From Gemmatimonas phototrophica (GTDB taxonomy: Bacteria > Gemmatimonadota > Gemmatimonadetes > Gemmatimonadales > Gemmatimonadaceae), in contig CAMBNV010000003.1 of the NCBI GenBank assembly GCA_945869195.1, forward strand, positions 1-64,000: a stretch of 64,000 bases of DNA. Reading direction: 5' to 3'. Made by a program: the position numbers and the translations under genes. Under the pieces are notes generated by a model. It worked only from the letters and a program-made list of their open reading frames with translations. It did no database searches and was not told the DNA's origin. Shown here one piece after another: positions 9,081 through 22,412 of this stretch. Within the stretch, counting starts at the first letter, position 1; each line of letters begins with the position of its first letter.

Positions 9081-10019
9081 CTACTCCTCGACCAGGTAGG
9101 CGGTGGCTCCAAGGAAGAGCCGAATGGCGGCGAAGAGCGCCTCCGGTTGTTCCACATACGGCACATGGCCGCAGTCGTCCAGCCAGACGCGCTGCGCCGA
9201 CAGCGCGTCTGCCGCCGCTTCGGCCGAGGCCAGAGGGATCGGATCCTGCCTCCCATGCACGACCAACGCGGGGACGCGAAGATCACGCAGCGCTGGGACG
9301 AGGTCGAACGCGCCGAGTGACTCCCAGACCGACTGCTGCACGCGACCGGTCACGCGGAATGGTGTGAGGTCGCGGGCGCGCCTCGGGTCGGCAAAGTACC
9401 CTGCGACGCTGAGCTCGAAGGTGCGCTGCCGGTACGCCGTCGGGTCGGAGTCGCGCAGTCCGCTCGAGGCGAGCTCGTCGCGCAGCGCGGCGGCGCCACC
9501 GCTCGCCTGCCTCCGCGCGAACTCGGTTTCGAACTCGTCACGAAAGGCGCGCGACACCGGTGCCGGGTCCAGCAGCACCATTCGCGAGGGCACCGGACCG
9601 GCGCCCCCCGCGTTGGCTTCGATCGCGTAGAGCATCGCGAGCAGCGCTCCCCACGAATAGCCCACCAGCGAGACCGGCCCCGGCGCGAGTTCGGCGAGCA
9701 CCGCCGTGAGGTCCTCGACGTGCGTGCGCCAGGTGATCGGCGCCCGGTCGTCGGTCTTGGACCGCCCGCCACCGCGTTGGTCGTAGAAGAGGCAGGTTCG
9801 GTCCTCGGCGAGCGCGAGCAGCTGGGGCAACAGATAGTCGTGATGCGCCCCAGGACCGCCGTGGAGGACGACGAGCGTGCCGCGGGGTGCGTGGGGCGCA
9901 TAGCGGCACCAGTAGAGTGGTAGCGCCGTCGTTGTCGTGAGGCCGCTCGCGCGCGGCGCTCGTATTCTCGCGTTGATCAACGCGCCGTGAAGTCGGTCGC
10001 GACCGTCACGGCTTTGCAC
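9081..10019 (-). CDS. Alpha/beta hydrolase (proline iminopeptidase-like)
   Basis: HGGPGAHHDY oxyanion motif and GYSWG nucleophile elbow; the 5' end overlaps the next gene, so the true start is uncertain. Confidence 0.85.
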   Translation of the reverse strand: MQSRDGRDRLHGALINARIRAPRASGLTTTTALPLYWCRYAPHAPRGTLVVLHGGPGAHHDYLLPQLLALAEDRTCLFYDQRGGGRSKTDDRAPITWRTHVEDLTAVLAELAPGPVSLVGYSWGALLAMLYAIEANAGGAGPVPSRMVLLDPAPVSRAFRDEFETEFARRQASGGAAALRDELASSGLRDSDPTAYRQRTFELSVAGYFADPRRARDLTPFRVTGRVQQSVWESLGAFDLVPALRDLRVPALVVHGRQDPIPLASAEAAADALSAQRVWLDDCGHVPYVEQPEALFAAIRLFLGATAYLVEE

Positions 10020-11047
10020 GAGGCTGCGATGAGGGTCGCCGCGTGGTCGAGATCGATCAGACTGACCATCTCGTTGGGCGAGTGCATGTAGCGGTTGGGC
10101 ACCGAGAGCAGTGCCGTCGCGACGCCGCGCCGCGCGAGATGGATCGCGTCGGCGTCGGTGCTCGTCTCGCGCCCTGCCGCGTGCAGCGTGAAGGGGATTC
10201 GCAGCAGCTCGGCGGCGTCACGCAGGATCTTGAAGGCGACGGGCGAGACCACCGAGCCGCGCGTGAGTACTGGCCCGCTGCCGAGGCTGGAGTCCCCGAG
10301 CTCTTTCTTCTCGACGCCGGGGTGATCGGTCGCGAAGGTGACATCCACGACGATGGCCATCGCGGGATCAATGCGCTCGCCCGCGACCCGAGCACCGCCG
10401 CCATGATAGGCGATCTCTTCCTGCGTGGTGGCCACGGCCACCACGCGCGCCTCACCTGGCGCGGCCGCGTAGCGGCGCAGCGCCTCGAGCACGACAAAAG
10501 CGCCGATCCGGTCGTCGATTGAGCGCGACACGATCCGATCGTTCGGGAAGTCGAGCGTGCGCGAGTCGATCACCCCGGCGTCACCGATCGACAACCGCGC
10601 CTCGGCCTGGGCGCGGGTCGCGGCGCCGATGTCGACCCACAGGTCGGTCATCTTCGTCGCTTTCTCGCGGTCCTCAACCTTGATCAGGTGAATCGGCTTC
10701 TTGCCGACGGCGCCGAGCACGTCGCCGTCACGGCCGAGGAAGCGAATGCGCTGGGCAACGAGCACCTGCGGGTCCCACCCGCCGATCGGCGCGAGGTAGA
10801 TGTACCCATCGTCGTCGATGTAGGTGATGATCACGCCAATCTCGTCGATATGACCCGCGAGCATGATCGTCGGTTCACCGGTCGGATTGACGATGGCCAT
10901 CGAGTTGCCGTGCACATCGGACTGTACCTCGGCGGCGAAGGTGCTCGCCTCGTCGCGCCAGACCTTGGCCGCGGCCGACTCGTAGCCTGAGGGGCCGGGC
11001 GTGTCGAGCAATGATTTTAGAAAAGTGATGGCGGCGGGCTTTAACAT
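9977..11047 (-). CDS. M42 family metallopeptidase
   Basis: LLDTPGPSGYESAAAKVWRDEA..., MLAGHIDEIGVIITYIDDDGYIYLAPIGGWDPQVL, TTQEEIAYHGG. Confidence 0.92.
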   Translation of the reverse strand: MLKPAAITFLKSLLDTPGPSGYESAAAKVWRDEASTFAAEVQSDVHGNSMAIVNPTGEPTIMLAGHIDEIGVIITYIDDDGYIYLAPIGGWDPQVLVAQRIRFLGRDGDVLGAVGKKPIHLIKVEDREKATKMTDLWVDIGAATRAQAEARLSIGDAGVIDSRTLDFPNDRIVSRSIDDRIGAFVVLEALRRYAAAPGEARVVAVATTQEEIAYHGGGARVAGERIDPAMAIVVDVTFATDHPGVEKKELGDSSLGSGPVLTRGSVVSPVAFKILRDAAELLRIPFTLHAAGRETSTDADAIHLARRGVATALLSVPNRYMHSPNEMVSLIDLDHAATLIAASCKAVTVATDFTAR

Positions 11048-11057
11048 GCGAGGGACC

Positions 11058-11978
11058 TCAGGCGGGGTGCGCGGCCGGCGTGAGCGCGCGCGCGAAGGCG
11101 GGCTCGACCGGTGAGAAGAGTGTCGGATTGAATAGTCGTGCGAAGAGCTCCACGCCGTCTACGAGCCGCGGACCGGGCCGGCTGACGAAGGCGTTGGCGT
11201 CGAGCGCGAAAACACGGCGTTCGCGTGCCCAGGCCCACTCCGGGCGTGCGAGGAGGCGGTCGCCCTCAACCGCGGAGTGCGCAAGGTCGTAGCCACAGGG
11301 CGCAATGAGAATGACCTCGGGGTCGGCGGCTCGGACCGCGTCCATGGTCACCACCACCGAGTGCTCGCCTGGTTTCGCGCCCACGTCCACGCCGCCGGCG
11401 CGTCTGACCATCTCGGGTACCCAATGTCCCGCGGCGTAGAGCGGGTCGCCCCACTCGATCACCGCCACCCGCGGGCGGGGCGCCGTGGCGGCCTGAAGCG
11501 TCTCGTGCAGGAGGCGGAGTCGCGCGCGCGCGCCGGCGAGGATCTCGGCGGCCTCGTCCGCGAGTGCCATCGCCTCACCGACCAGACGAATATCCTCGAG
11601 AACGCCGTCGAGCGAGGTCGCCGAGAGCGTGATCACGCGCGGCACCGGGGCGAGCCGCGCCGCGACCGCCCGCACGTCGGACTCCATGACCGCACAGACC
11701 GCACAGAGCGCCTGTGTGATGATCAGGTCGGGGTTGAGGGCGCGTATGCGATCTTCGTAGAGCGCGTAGAGTGGGGCACCCTGCGACGCGATCGCGTGCA
11801 CCTGGGCGTCGACCACCCCTGGGGCGGCGGTGTCGTCGATCGCGGTGCCCGTGACACGCACGCGCGACGCCACAAGCGGCGGATGGTCGCAGGCATGCGT
11901 CACCCCGACCAGGTGCTCCATCCCCCCGAGCGCGGCGACGATCTCGGTCGCACTGGGGAGCAGCGAGATGACGCGCAT
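11058..11978 (-). CDS. Cobalamin-binding protein, BtuF-like ABC substrate-binding fold
   Basis: MRVISLLPSATEIVAALGGMEHLVGVTHACDHPP...; no obvious signal peptide from this start. Confidence 0.85.
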   Translation of the reverse strand: MRVISLLPSATEIVAALGGMEHLVGVTHACDHPPLVASRVRVTGTAIDDTAAPGVVDAQVHAIASQGAPLYALYEDRIRALNPDLIITQALCAVCAVMESDVRAVAARLAPVPRVITLSATSLDGVLEDIRLVGEAMALADEAAEILAGARARLRLLHETLQAATAPRPRVAVIEWGDPLYAAGHWVPEMVRRAGGVDVGAKPGEHSVVVTMDAVRAADPEVILIAPCGYDLAHSAVEGDRLLARPEWAWARERRVFALDANAFVSRPGPRLVDGVELFARLFNPTLFSPVEPAFARALTPAAHPA

Positions 11979-12367
11979 TAGCTCCGCGTGTCGGGAATGG
12001 GCAGCAGGAGGAGGACGACGGCAAAGGTCAGCACCCCCACGGCCATCGTCACGAGCGGCGCCCCCAGGAAGTACTGCACAATCCCATGGAGTGCGGCGCC
12101 CTCTGCCGGTGCCCACCCGACGATGAGTGCCGTTTTGACGTCCTGTTCATTCTTCGCTGCCTCGACGCGACCGCGGAAGAAGAGCGCGAACACCACCGCG
12201 AACGCCGAGAAGGCCCACGAGACGTAGCGGATCGCCTGTAGCGTTTTGAGGGTGTCTGGATCGGTCGCATCAGGGATGCCGCCCTGGATCCGCAGATAGG
12301 CGGTGATCCCGGCGAATACCGCCACGCCGCCGATGAGCGCGGTGCGGATGAGGAAGAGCCGTCTCAC
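11978..12367 (-). CDS. Hypothetical multi-TM membrane protein
   Basis: 129 aa with four hydrophobic segments; ATGA-type overlaps with its neighbours. Confidence 0.7.
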   Translation of the reverse strand: MRRLFLIRTALIGGVAVFAGITAYLRIQGGIPDATDPDTLKTLQAIRYVSWAFSAFAVVFALFFRGRVEAAKNEQDVKTALIVGWAPAEGAALHGIVQYFLGAPLVTMAVGVLTFAVVLLLLPIPDTRS

Positions 12368-14052
12368 GGCAGCTTGCGCTCGTAGACGCTTCGTCCACCC
12401 ACCCAGGTGGAGAGCACCAGGGTCGAGCCCAGTAGGGCGTCGGGCACGCGCATGATGTCCTGATCGAGCACCACGAAGTCCGCGCGCTTGCCAGCCGTCA
12501 ACGAGCCTAGTTCGTTCTCCTGGAACGCCGCGTACGCCGCCCAGAGCGTCATCGACTTGAGCGCTTCGTCGCGCGTCATCCGTTGCTCGGGATACCAGCC
12601 GCCGGCGGGCCAGCCGCGGGCGTCCTGCCGCGAGACGCTCGCCCGGAACGAGATGAGCGGATCCACGTACTCCACGGGGAAGTCGGAGCCGTTGGGGATC
12701 ACGACGCCGCTCTCAAGGAGCGATCGCCAGGCGTACGCGCCGCGCAGGCGGCCCTCGCCAAGGCGGGTCCCGGCCCAGTACATGTCGCTCGTCTGGTGCG
12801 AGGCCTGCATTGACGGGATCACGCCAAGCGCGGCGAACCGCGGAATGTCGTCGGCGCTGAGGACCTGGGCATGCTCCACCCGGAAGCGATGATCAGCGGT
12901 CGGGAGGGCCTTCAGTGCCGCTTCGTAGCTGTCGAGCACCAACCGGTTGCCTCGATCGCCAATCGCATGGGTGTTCATCTGGAAGCCGGCGCGGAGCGCG
13001 CGCGTCGCGAACTCCGTGATGTGCGCGGGGGCCGAGACGAGCAGGCCGGTGGTGCGCGCGTCGTCCGCATAGGGCTCGAGCAGCGCTGCGCCACGCGAAC
13101 CGAGCGCGCCGTCCTGATAGAGCTTGATCGACCGGACCCAGAGCGTGCCGTCGTACAGTCCCAGCTGCGGGCCACGTTTGAACCAGGCGTCAATCGTCGG
13201 CGCATGATCGGAGATCATCGCGTACAGGCGGATATTCAGCGCGCCCTCGCGACCGAGCTCCTCGTACAGCTCGAGCACCGTTGCCGAGGCGCCGGCATCG
13301 TGCACCCCCGTGAGTCCCCATCGGTGCATCTCGTCAATCGCGAGCTTGATCGCGTGTTTGGTCTGCGCGCGCGTCTGCGCGGGGATCGCGGTTTCGATCA
13401 GGCCCTGCGCGTTGTCGACGAAGACGCCGGCCGGGTTGCCCAGCGCGTCCCGTTCGATCTTTCCGCCGGCCGGATCCTTGGTCGCCTTGGTGACGCCCAT
13501 CTTCTGAATGGCGAGCGCGTTCACGAGCCCGGCATGGCCGTCGACGCGCTCGAGGTAGACGGGATGGTCGGGGAGGGCGCGCGAGAGCGCCTCGTGGGTG
13601 GGCCAGCGCGTGTCGCCCCAGTCATTCTGGTCCCAGCCGCGACCGACGATCCAGTCGCCCTTTGGCGTGGTGCGTCCGCGCTCCACCACACGGGCGATGA
13701 CCTGCTCGTACGACGTAGTGCCGACGAGGTCGACGTTGAGCAGTGACTGGCCGAGGCCGGTCACGTGGGCGTGGGCATCGGTCATCCCGGGGATGACCGT
13801 CCGGCCCTCGAGGTCGAGGGTGCGGGTACTGGTCCCGGTAAGCGCCCGCGCGCCGGCGCGGTCGCCGACGAAGACTACCCGTCCGCCGCGGATCGCCATC
13901 GCCTCGACGATGGCGCGCGCGCCGTCGGCGGTGTAGATGCGACCGTTGGTGACGACAAGGTCGGCGGGCAGCTGCTGCGCGACGAGCGGATCGCCGCCGA
14001 CAAACAGCGCGACTGCGGTCAGTGCAAGGGAACGGATCATCAGACTCATCAT
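12364..14052 (-). CDS. Amidohydrolase (YtcJ-like), secreted
   Basis: Signal peptide; LEGRTVIPGMTDAHAHVTGLGQSLLNVDL; C-terminal LGSLTAGKRADFVVLDQDIMRVP. Confidence 0.92.
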   Translation of the reverse strand: MMSLMIRSLALTAVALFVGGDPLVAQQLPADLVVTNGRIYTADGARAIVEAMAIRGGRVVFVGDRAGARALTGTSTRTLDLEGRTVIPGMTDAHAHVTGLGQSLLNVDLVGTTSYEQVIARVVERGRTTPKGDWIVGRGWDQNDWGDTRWPTHEALSRALPDHPVYLERVDGHAGLVNALAIQKMGVTKATKDPAGGKIERDALGNPAGVFVDNAQGLIETAIPAQTRAQTKHAIKLAIDEMHRWGLTGVHDAGASATVLELYEELGREGALNIRLYAMISDHAPTIDAWFKRGPQLGLYDGTLWVRSIKLYQDGALGSRGAALLEPYADDARTTGLLVSAPAHITEFATRALRAGFQMNTHAIGDRGNRLVLDSYEAALKALPTADHRFRVEHAQVLSADDIPRFAALGVIPSMQASHQTSDMYWAGTRLGEGRLRGAYAWRSLLESGVVIPNGSDFPVEYVDPLISFRASVSRQDARGWPAGGWYPEQRMTRDEALKSMTLWAAYAAFQENELGSLTAGKRADFVVLDQDIMRVPDALLGSTLVLSTWVGGRSVYERKLP

Positions 14053-14483
14053 GAGGTGGTTCCAGAAGGAATGACGGGACGACTACCTGCGGATTCTAGT
14101 CCCCACCCACGCGGCGCGAAACGCCAACTGCGCGACCGTCGGGGTCCGGTCTTCACAATCAGGAGCGCCGATCCGGGCTCGTCGAAGCCGGTGAGGTAAC
14201 GAAACTGCGGCTGCTGTTGGAAGGGGACGAAGTCGGGAGTGGGCTCGCGGCCGCCGAGCACCAGGAGCACGCCGTCGGGGAGTGCCGCGGTTAGGGCCGC
14301 CCGCCGCGCCGCGAACTCGCTCTGGCCAATCTGCGCCGGCAGCACGGAGGCGGAGGGGGCGACGAGACACAGGAGAACGAGTGTCCCCCCGCGCGCCTTG
14401 CGCGCCGATCCGGTGCGACGGAGGCGGATCAGAGTGGCGGACAGACGGCGCACGAGGGACTCCGGTGTGAGATCGAGCGGCAC
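14049..14483 (-). pseudogene. Truncated aminopeptidase P (X-Pro aminopeptidase) N-terminal remnant
   Basis: FAARRAALTAALPDGVLLVLGGREPTPDFVPFQQQPQFRYLTGFDEPGSALLIVKTG matches the aminopeptidase P N-domain; the frame then becomes non-homologous and ends with no M24 catalytic domain. Confidence 0.75.
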
Positions 14484-14592
14484 GAGATCGTCCGGAAGAT
14501 GGCGACAGGCCGCCGTGGGCGCACCGGTCCAGCGGAGGGGCGGCGGGGGACGTAGACTACCAGAAATCCCCCCTCACCGGAGTCATTCCGTG

Positions 14593-17343
14593 ATGTTTTG
14601 GCGCACTGTTCGTAACGCTCTCTCACTGCTGGCGGTCCTGGCCCTCTCGGCCGACGCCCAGCAACGCCTGACCTCCCCTAAGGACTTCTTCGGCCACGAG
14701 ATCGGCGCCGACTACGTCCTTCCGAACTACACCAAGTTTGTCGAGTACTGGCAGCGGCTCGCGACCGAGTCCGATCGCATGGACCTGGACACGATCGGCT
14801 TTACCGCCGAAGGCCGTCCGCAGCTGATGGCAATCGTCTCCAGCCCCGAGAACCTCCGGGATCGCGAGCGGTACCGGAAGATCGCTGAACAGCTCGCGCG
14901 CGCCGAGGGGATCACCCCGGTGCAGGCGCGCCAGCTCGCCAAAGAGGGGAAGGGCATCGTCTGGATCGACGGCGGCCTGCACGCGACCGAAGTGCTCGGG
15001 GCGCAGCAGCTGATCGAGAGCAACTGGCAGCTCGTGTCGGGCGACGACGAAGAGACCGTGCGATTCCGCAATGATCTCATCATCGTGATGGTCCATGCGA
15101 ACCCCGACGGCATGGAGCTCGTGAGCAACTGGTACATGCGCGAGTCCGACCCGAAGAAGCGCAACATGAACATCCCGTCCCTCTACCAGAAGTACGTCGG
15201 GCACGATAACAACCGCGACTTCTACATGGTGTCGCAGCCAGAGTCGGAGAACATGAACCGGGTGCTCTACCAGGAGTGGTATCCCCAGGTGATGTACAAC
15301 CATCACCAGGCGGGCCCGGCGGGCACCGTGATGTTCGCGCCGCCGTTCCGCGACCCGATGAACTACAACCTGCACCCGCTCATCCGCACCGGACTCGACG
15401 TCGTGGGTAGCGCGATGCACAATCGCTTCGTCACCGAGGACAAGGGTGGCGTGGTGATGCGGGCGACGACGGGCTATTCGACCTGGTGGAATGGCGGCCT
15501 ACGCACCACGGCCTACTTCCATAACATCATCGGCCTGCTGACGGAGACTGTCGGCAACCCGACGCCGATGGAGATTCCCTTCGTCCCCAACCGGCAGATC
15601 CCGAGCGCCGACGTCCCGCTTCCCGTGAAGCCAGGCGTCTGGCATTTTCGCCAGTCGGTTGACTACTCGGTGACCGCTAATCGGGCCGTGCTCGACGTGG
15701 TCGCGCGCAACCGTGAGAACTTCCTGTTCAACATCTGGAAGATGGGCACCGATCAGATTGCCAAGGGTAGCCGCGACAGCTGGACCGTCTGGCCGCGCCG
15801 GATCGAGGCGATCCAGAAGCAGATGGTCGCCGCCCCTGCCGCCGGCGGGTTCGGCGGTGGAGCGAGTCAGTCGCGTAGCGGCCCGGCCGCGCAGGCGCTG
15901 ATGGCGACGCTCTACTCGCCCGAGCGGCGCGATCCGCGTGGCTACGTGATCCCTTCCGACCAGGCGGACTTCCCGACGGCGGTGCGGTTCATCGCCACGT
16001 TGCAGAAGAACGGCGTCGACGTGCACCGCGCGACGGCAGCGTTCCAGCTCGGCGGGAAGCGCTACGCCCCGGGCTCGTACGTCGTGAAGGTCGGACAGGG
16101 ATTCGGCTCGCATGTGATCGACATGTTCGAGCCCCAGGACCATCCCGATGACTTCCGCGTGCCCGGTGGCGCGCCCACGCCGCCGTACGACAATGCCGGC
16201 TGGACGCTCGCGATGCAGATGGGGGTACAGTACGACCGCGTCCTTGAGACAATCGACGGCCCGTTCGAGAAGATCACGCCGAACAATCGCGTGAAGCCGA
16301 TGGCCGGCACCGTGGCGAGCAGCGGCACGTGGGCGCTCTCCGGTCAGACGAATGACGCGTTCATCGCGGTCAATCGCCTATTGAAGGCCGGTGCCAGTGT
16401 ATCGCGCAAGAACGACGGTACCTGGATCATCGCCAGCACCGCCATCAGCCGGCCGATCGTCGAGCGCGCTGCGCGTGAACTCGGCCTCAACTTCACCACC
16501 GGGAGCGCGTCCGGTACGCAGCCGGTGAAGTCGATGCGCGTTGGTCTGTGGGATCGCTTTGGCGGCTCCATGCCCAGTGGCTGGACGCGGTTTCTGCTCG
16601 AGCAGTACGAGTTCCAGTTCAGCGTCGTCTATGCGCAGGATCTCGACGCAGGCAACCTGAACGCCAAGTATGACGCCCTGGTCTTCGTCGACGGCGCGAT
16701 TCCAGCGATCCGCAGCGCTGCTGCGGGTGGGGGTGCGGGCCGCGGCGGAGCGGGTGGCGGCGGTGTGATGGACACGACCTCCTTCTCGGCCGCCATGCGC
16801 CGGACGGTTGGCAACGTCACGCAGGACATCACGATGCCGCTCATCAAACAGTTCGTGGAGAAGGGTGGCATGGTGATCACCATCGGTACCTCGACGAACA
16901 TCGCGCAGCATCTTGGCCTCCCGATCTCCGACTATCTCGTGGAGCGGGCGCCGGACGGAACCGAGCGCGAGCTTGGCAACACGAAGTTCTATGTGCCGGG
17001 ATCACTGCTCGAGGTCGCGGTCGACAACACCCAGCCGGCCACCGTCGGCTTTGGGAAGCGCGCCGTTGTGATGTTTGACAACAGCCCCGTCTTCAAGCTC
17101 ACGCCGGACGCGCTCGCGCGCGGTGTGCGGCCGCTGATGTGGTTCGACTCGGCCACGCCGCTCCGGAGCGGCTGGGCGTGGGGGCAGAACTATCTCGAGG
17201 GCGGCGTCGTGGCCGCCGAGGCGACGATCGGACGTGGGACCTTGCGACTGATCGGGTTCGAACCACTCTTCCGCGCCCAGCCGGCGGGGACGTTCAAGAT
17301 GGTGTTCAACGGCTTGATCGGTGTGAACAAGCCGACGATGTAA
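14593..17343 (+). CDS. Secreted M14 family zinc carboxypeptidase-like metallopeptidase
   Basis: MFWRTVRNALSLLAVLALSADAQQ signal peptide; DTIGFTAEGRPQLMAIVSSPENL, IDGGLHATEVLGAQQL (HxxE), NPDGMELVSNWYM, YNHHQAGP. Confidence 0.9.
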   Translation: MFWRTVRNALSLLAVLALSADAQQRLTSPKDFFGHEIGADYVLPNYTKFVEYWQRLATESDRMDLDTIGFTAEGRPQLMAIVSSPENLRDRERYRKIAEQLARAEGITPVQARQLAKEGKGIVWIDGGLHATEVLGAQQLIESNWQLVSGDDEETVRFRNDLIIVMVHANPDGMELVSNWYMRESDPKKRNMNIPSLYQKYVGHDNNRDFYMVSQPESENMNRVLYQEWYPQVMYNHHQAGPAGTVMFAPPFRDPMNYNLHPLIRTGLDVVGSAMHNRFVTEDKGGVVMRATTGYSTWWNGGLRTTAYFHNIIGLLTETVGNPTPMEIPFVPNRQIPSADVPLPVKPGVWHFRQSVDYSVTANRAVLDVVARNRENFLFNIWKMGTDQIAKGSRDSWTVWPRRIEAIQKQMVAAPAAGGFGGGASQSRSGPAAQALMATLYSPERRDPRGYVIPSDQADFPTAVRFIATLQKNGVDVHRATAAFQLGGKRYAPGSYVVKVGQGFGSHVIDMFEPQDHPDDFRVPGGAPTPPYDNAGWTLAMQMGVQYDRVLETIDGPFEKITPNNRVKPMAGTVASSGTWALSGQTNDAFIAVNRLLKAGASVSRKNDGTWIIASTAISRPIVERAARELGLNFTTGSASGTQPVKSMRVGLWDRFGGSMPSGWTRFLLEQYEFQFSVVYAQDLDAGNLNAKYDALVFVDGAIPAIRSAAAGGGAGRGGAGGGGVMDTTSFSAAMRRTVGNVTQDITMPLIKQFVEKGGMVITIGTSTNIAQHLGLPISDYLVERAPDGTERELGNTKFYVPGSLLEVAVDNTQPATVGFGKRAVVMFDNSPVFKLTPDALARGVRPLMWFDSATPLRSGWAWGQNYLEGGVVAAEATIGRGTLRLIGFEPLFRAQPAGTFKMVFNGLIGVNKPTM

Positions 17344-17368
17344 GAGCACGGCAGAGCTGAGATGTGGG

Positions 17369-17400
17369 GAAGGGCGGGGGCCAGTCGGTCTCCGCCCTTC
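17369..17400 (+). terminator. Putative terminator hairpin
   Basis: Inverted repeat GAAGGGCGG / CCGCCCTTC, 25 nt after the M14 gene; weak T-tract. Confidence 0.5.
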
Positions 17401-17468
17401 TTCGTGAAACGACGAAGGCGGCCCCCGTGGTGCCCGGCGCGCGCGTCCCCTCTCCCCTCTCTCGTCAG

Positions 17469-18635
17469 TTACCGGAATAGTGATCTCGCGATCGTCGCGA
17501 GCTGCATGTTCGATGTGCCTTCGTAGATCGTCCCAATCTTCGCATCGCGGTAGTACTTCTCTACGGGATAGTCCTTCGTGTACCCGTAGCCGCCGAAGAG
17601 CTCGATTGCCAGCGACGTGACCCGCTCACACACCTGCGACGAGAGCAGCTTCGCCATCGCCGCGGACTGCGTGATGTCGCGGCCCGCGTCCGTGAGCCGG
17701 GCCGCGTTGTAGACCATGAGTCGCGCGGCCTCGAGCTCCGTCGCGGCCTGCGCGACCTGGAACTGGATCCCCTGAAACTCACTCAGCGGCTTCCCGAACT
17801 GCTGCCGCTCCTTGAGGTAGGCGACCGCCGCCGAGAGCGCACCCTGCGCGATGCCGACCATCTGCGCGCCAATCCCAATCCGCCCCTCGTTGAGTGCCGC
17901 GATCGCGAACTTGTAGCCCTGGCCCACCGGGCCGAGCACGTCGCTATCGGGGACGAAGACCGACTCGAGGATCACCTCTGTGGTGCTCGAGGCACGGATG
18001 CCGAGCTTGTCCTCTTTCTTCCCGACAGCGAACCCCTTTGCGGACCGCTCGACGACGAAGGCCGTGATGCCCTTGTGGCCTTTCGAAGGGTCGACCGTCG
18101 CGAAGATGATAAAGAGCCCGGCCTCGGCGCCATTCGTGATCCAGAGTTTGCGGCCGGTGAGGGTCCAGCCACCCTCGGCCTTCACGGCACGCGTCTGTAG
18201 CGCAAACGCATCCGATCCGCTCGACGCTTCCGAGAGCGCGTAGGCGCCGATCGTGTTCGAGCAGAGGCGCGGTATCCATCGCGCGAGCTGCTCCTCGCTG
18301 GCGGCCGCGATCAGCGGGTTGGCGACGAGCGTATTCTGCACGTCGACCATGATCGCGGCGGCCGCGTCGACCTTGGAGATCTCTTCCACCGCGAGCGTCA
18401 CCATCATCACTGTCCCACCGGCGCCGCCATGCCGCTCGGGCATCTGGATGCCCATCAGGCCCATCTCGAAATAGGCCCTGATCAGTGCGGGGTCGAGCGT
18501 CGCGTCGCGTTCCATCTGCTGCACACGCGGGGCGACTTCGCCCGCGACGAACTCGGCGACAGCGTCACGAAAGGCGATCTCGTCGTCTGAGAGGACGGTG
18601 AGCGCCGGGCGGGTGTTCTCTTGGATCGTGGACAT
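17469..18635 (-). CDS. Acyl-CoA dehydrogenase
   Basis: MSTIQENTRPALTVLSDDEIAFRDAVAEFV...YALSEASSGSDA...IYEGTSNMQLATIARSLFR. Confidence 0.95.
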   Translation of the reverse strand: MSTIQENTRPALTVLSDDEIAFRDAVAEFVAGEVAPRVQQMERDATLDPALIRAYFEMGLMGIQMPERHGGAGGTVMMVTLAVEEISKVDAAAAIMVDVQNTLVANPLIAAASEEQLARWIPRLCSNTIGAYALSEASSGSDAFALQTRAVKAEGGWTLTGRKLWITNGAEAGLFIIFATVDPSKGHKGITAFVVERSAKGFAVGKKEDKLGIRASSTTEVILESVFVPDSDVLGPVGQGYKFAIAALNEGRIGIGAQMVGIAQGALSAAVAYLKERQQFGKPLSEFQGIQFQVAQAATELEAARLMVYNAARLTDAGRDITQSAAMAKLLSSQVCERVTSLAIELFGGYGYTKDYPVEKYYRDAKIGTIYEGTSNMQLATIARSLFR

Positions 18636-18692
18636 CGGTCGATAGCGGCTGAAGGATCGGCACGCAGGGCTCATCGGACCTGCCAAAGATAC

Positions 18693-22405
<3,713 letters not shown>

Positions 22406-22412
<7 letters not shown>

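Noticed and set aside
12871-13746. 291-aa plus-strand ORF opposite the amidohydrolase
   Set aside because: No recognisable domain and composition of an antisense shadow ORF.
17250-17275. GGTTCGAACC-like sequence as a tRNA T-arm
   Set aside because: Lies inside the M14 peptidase reading frame and no acceptor or anticodon arms can be built around it.
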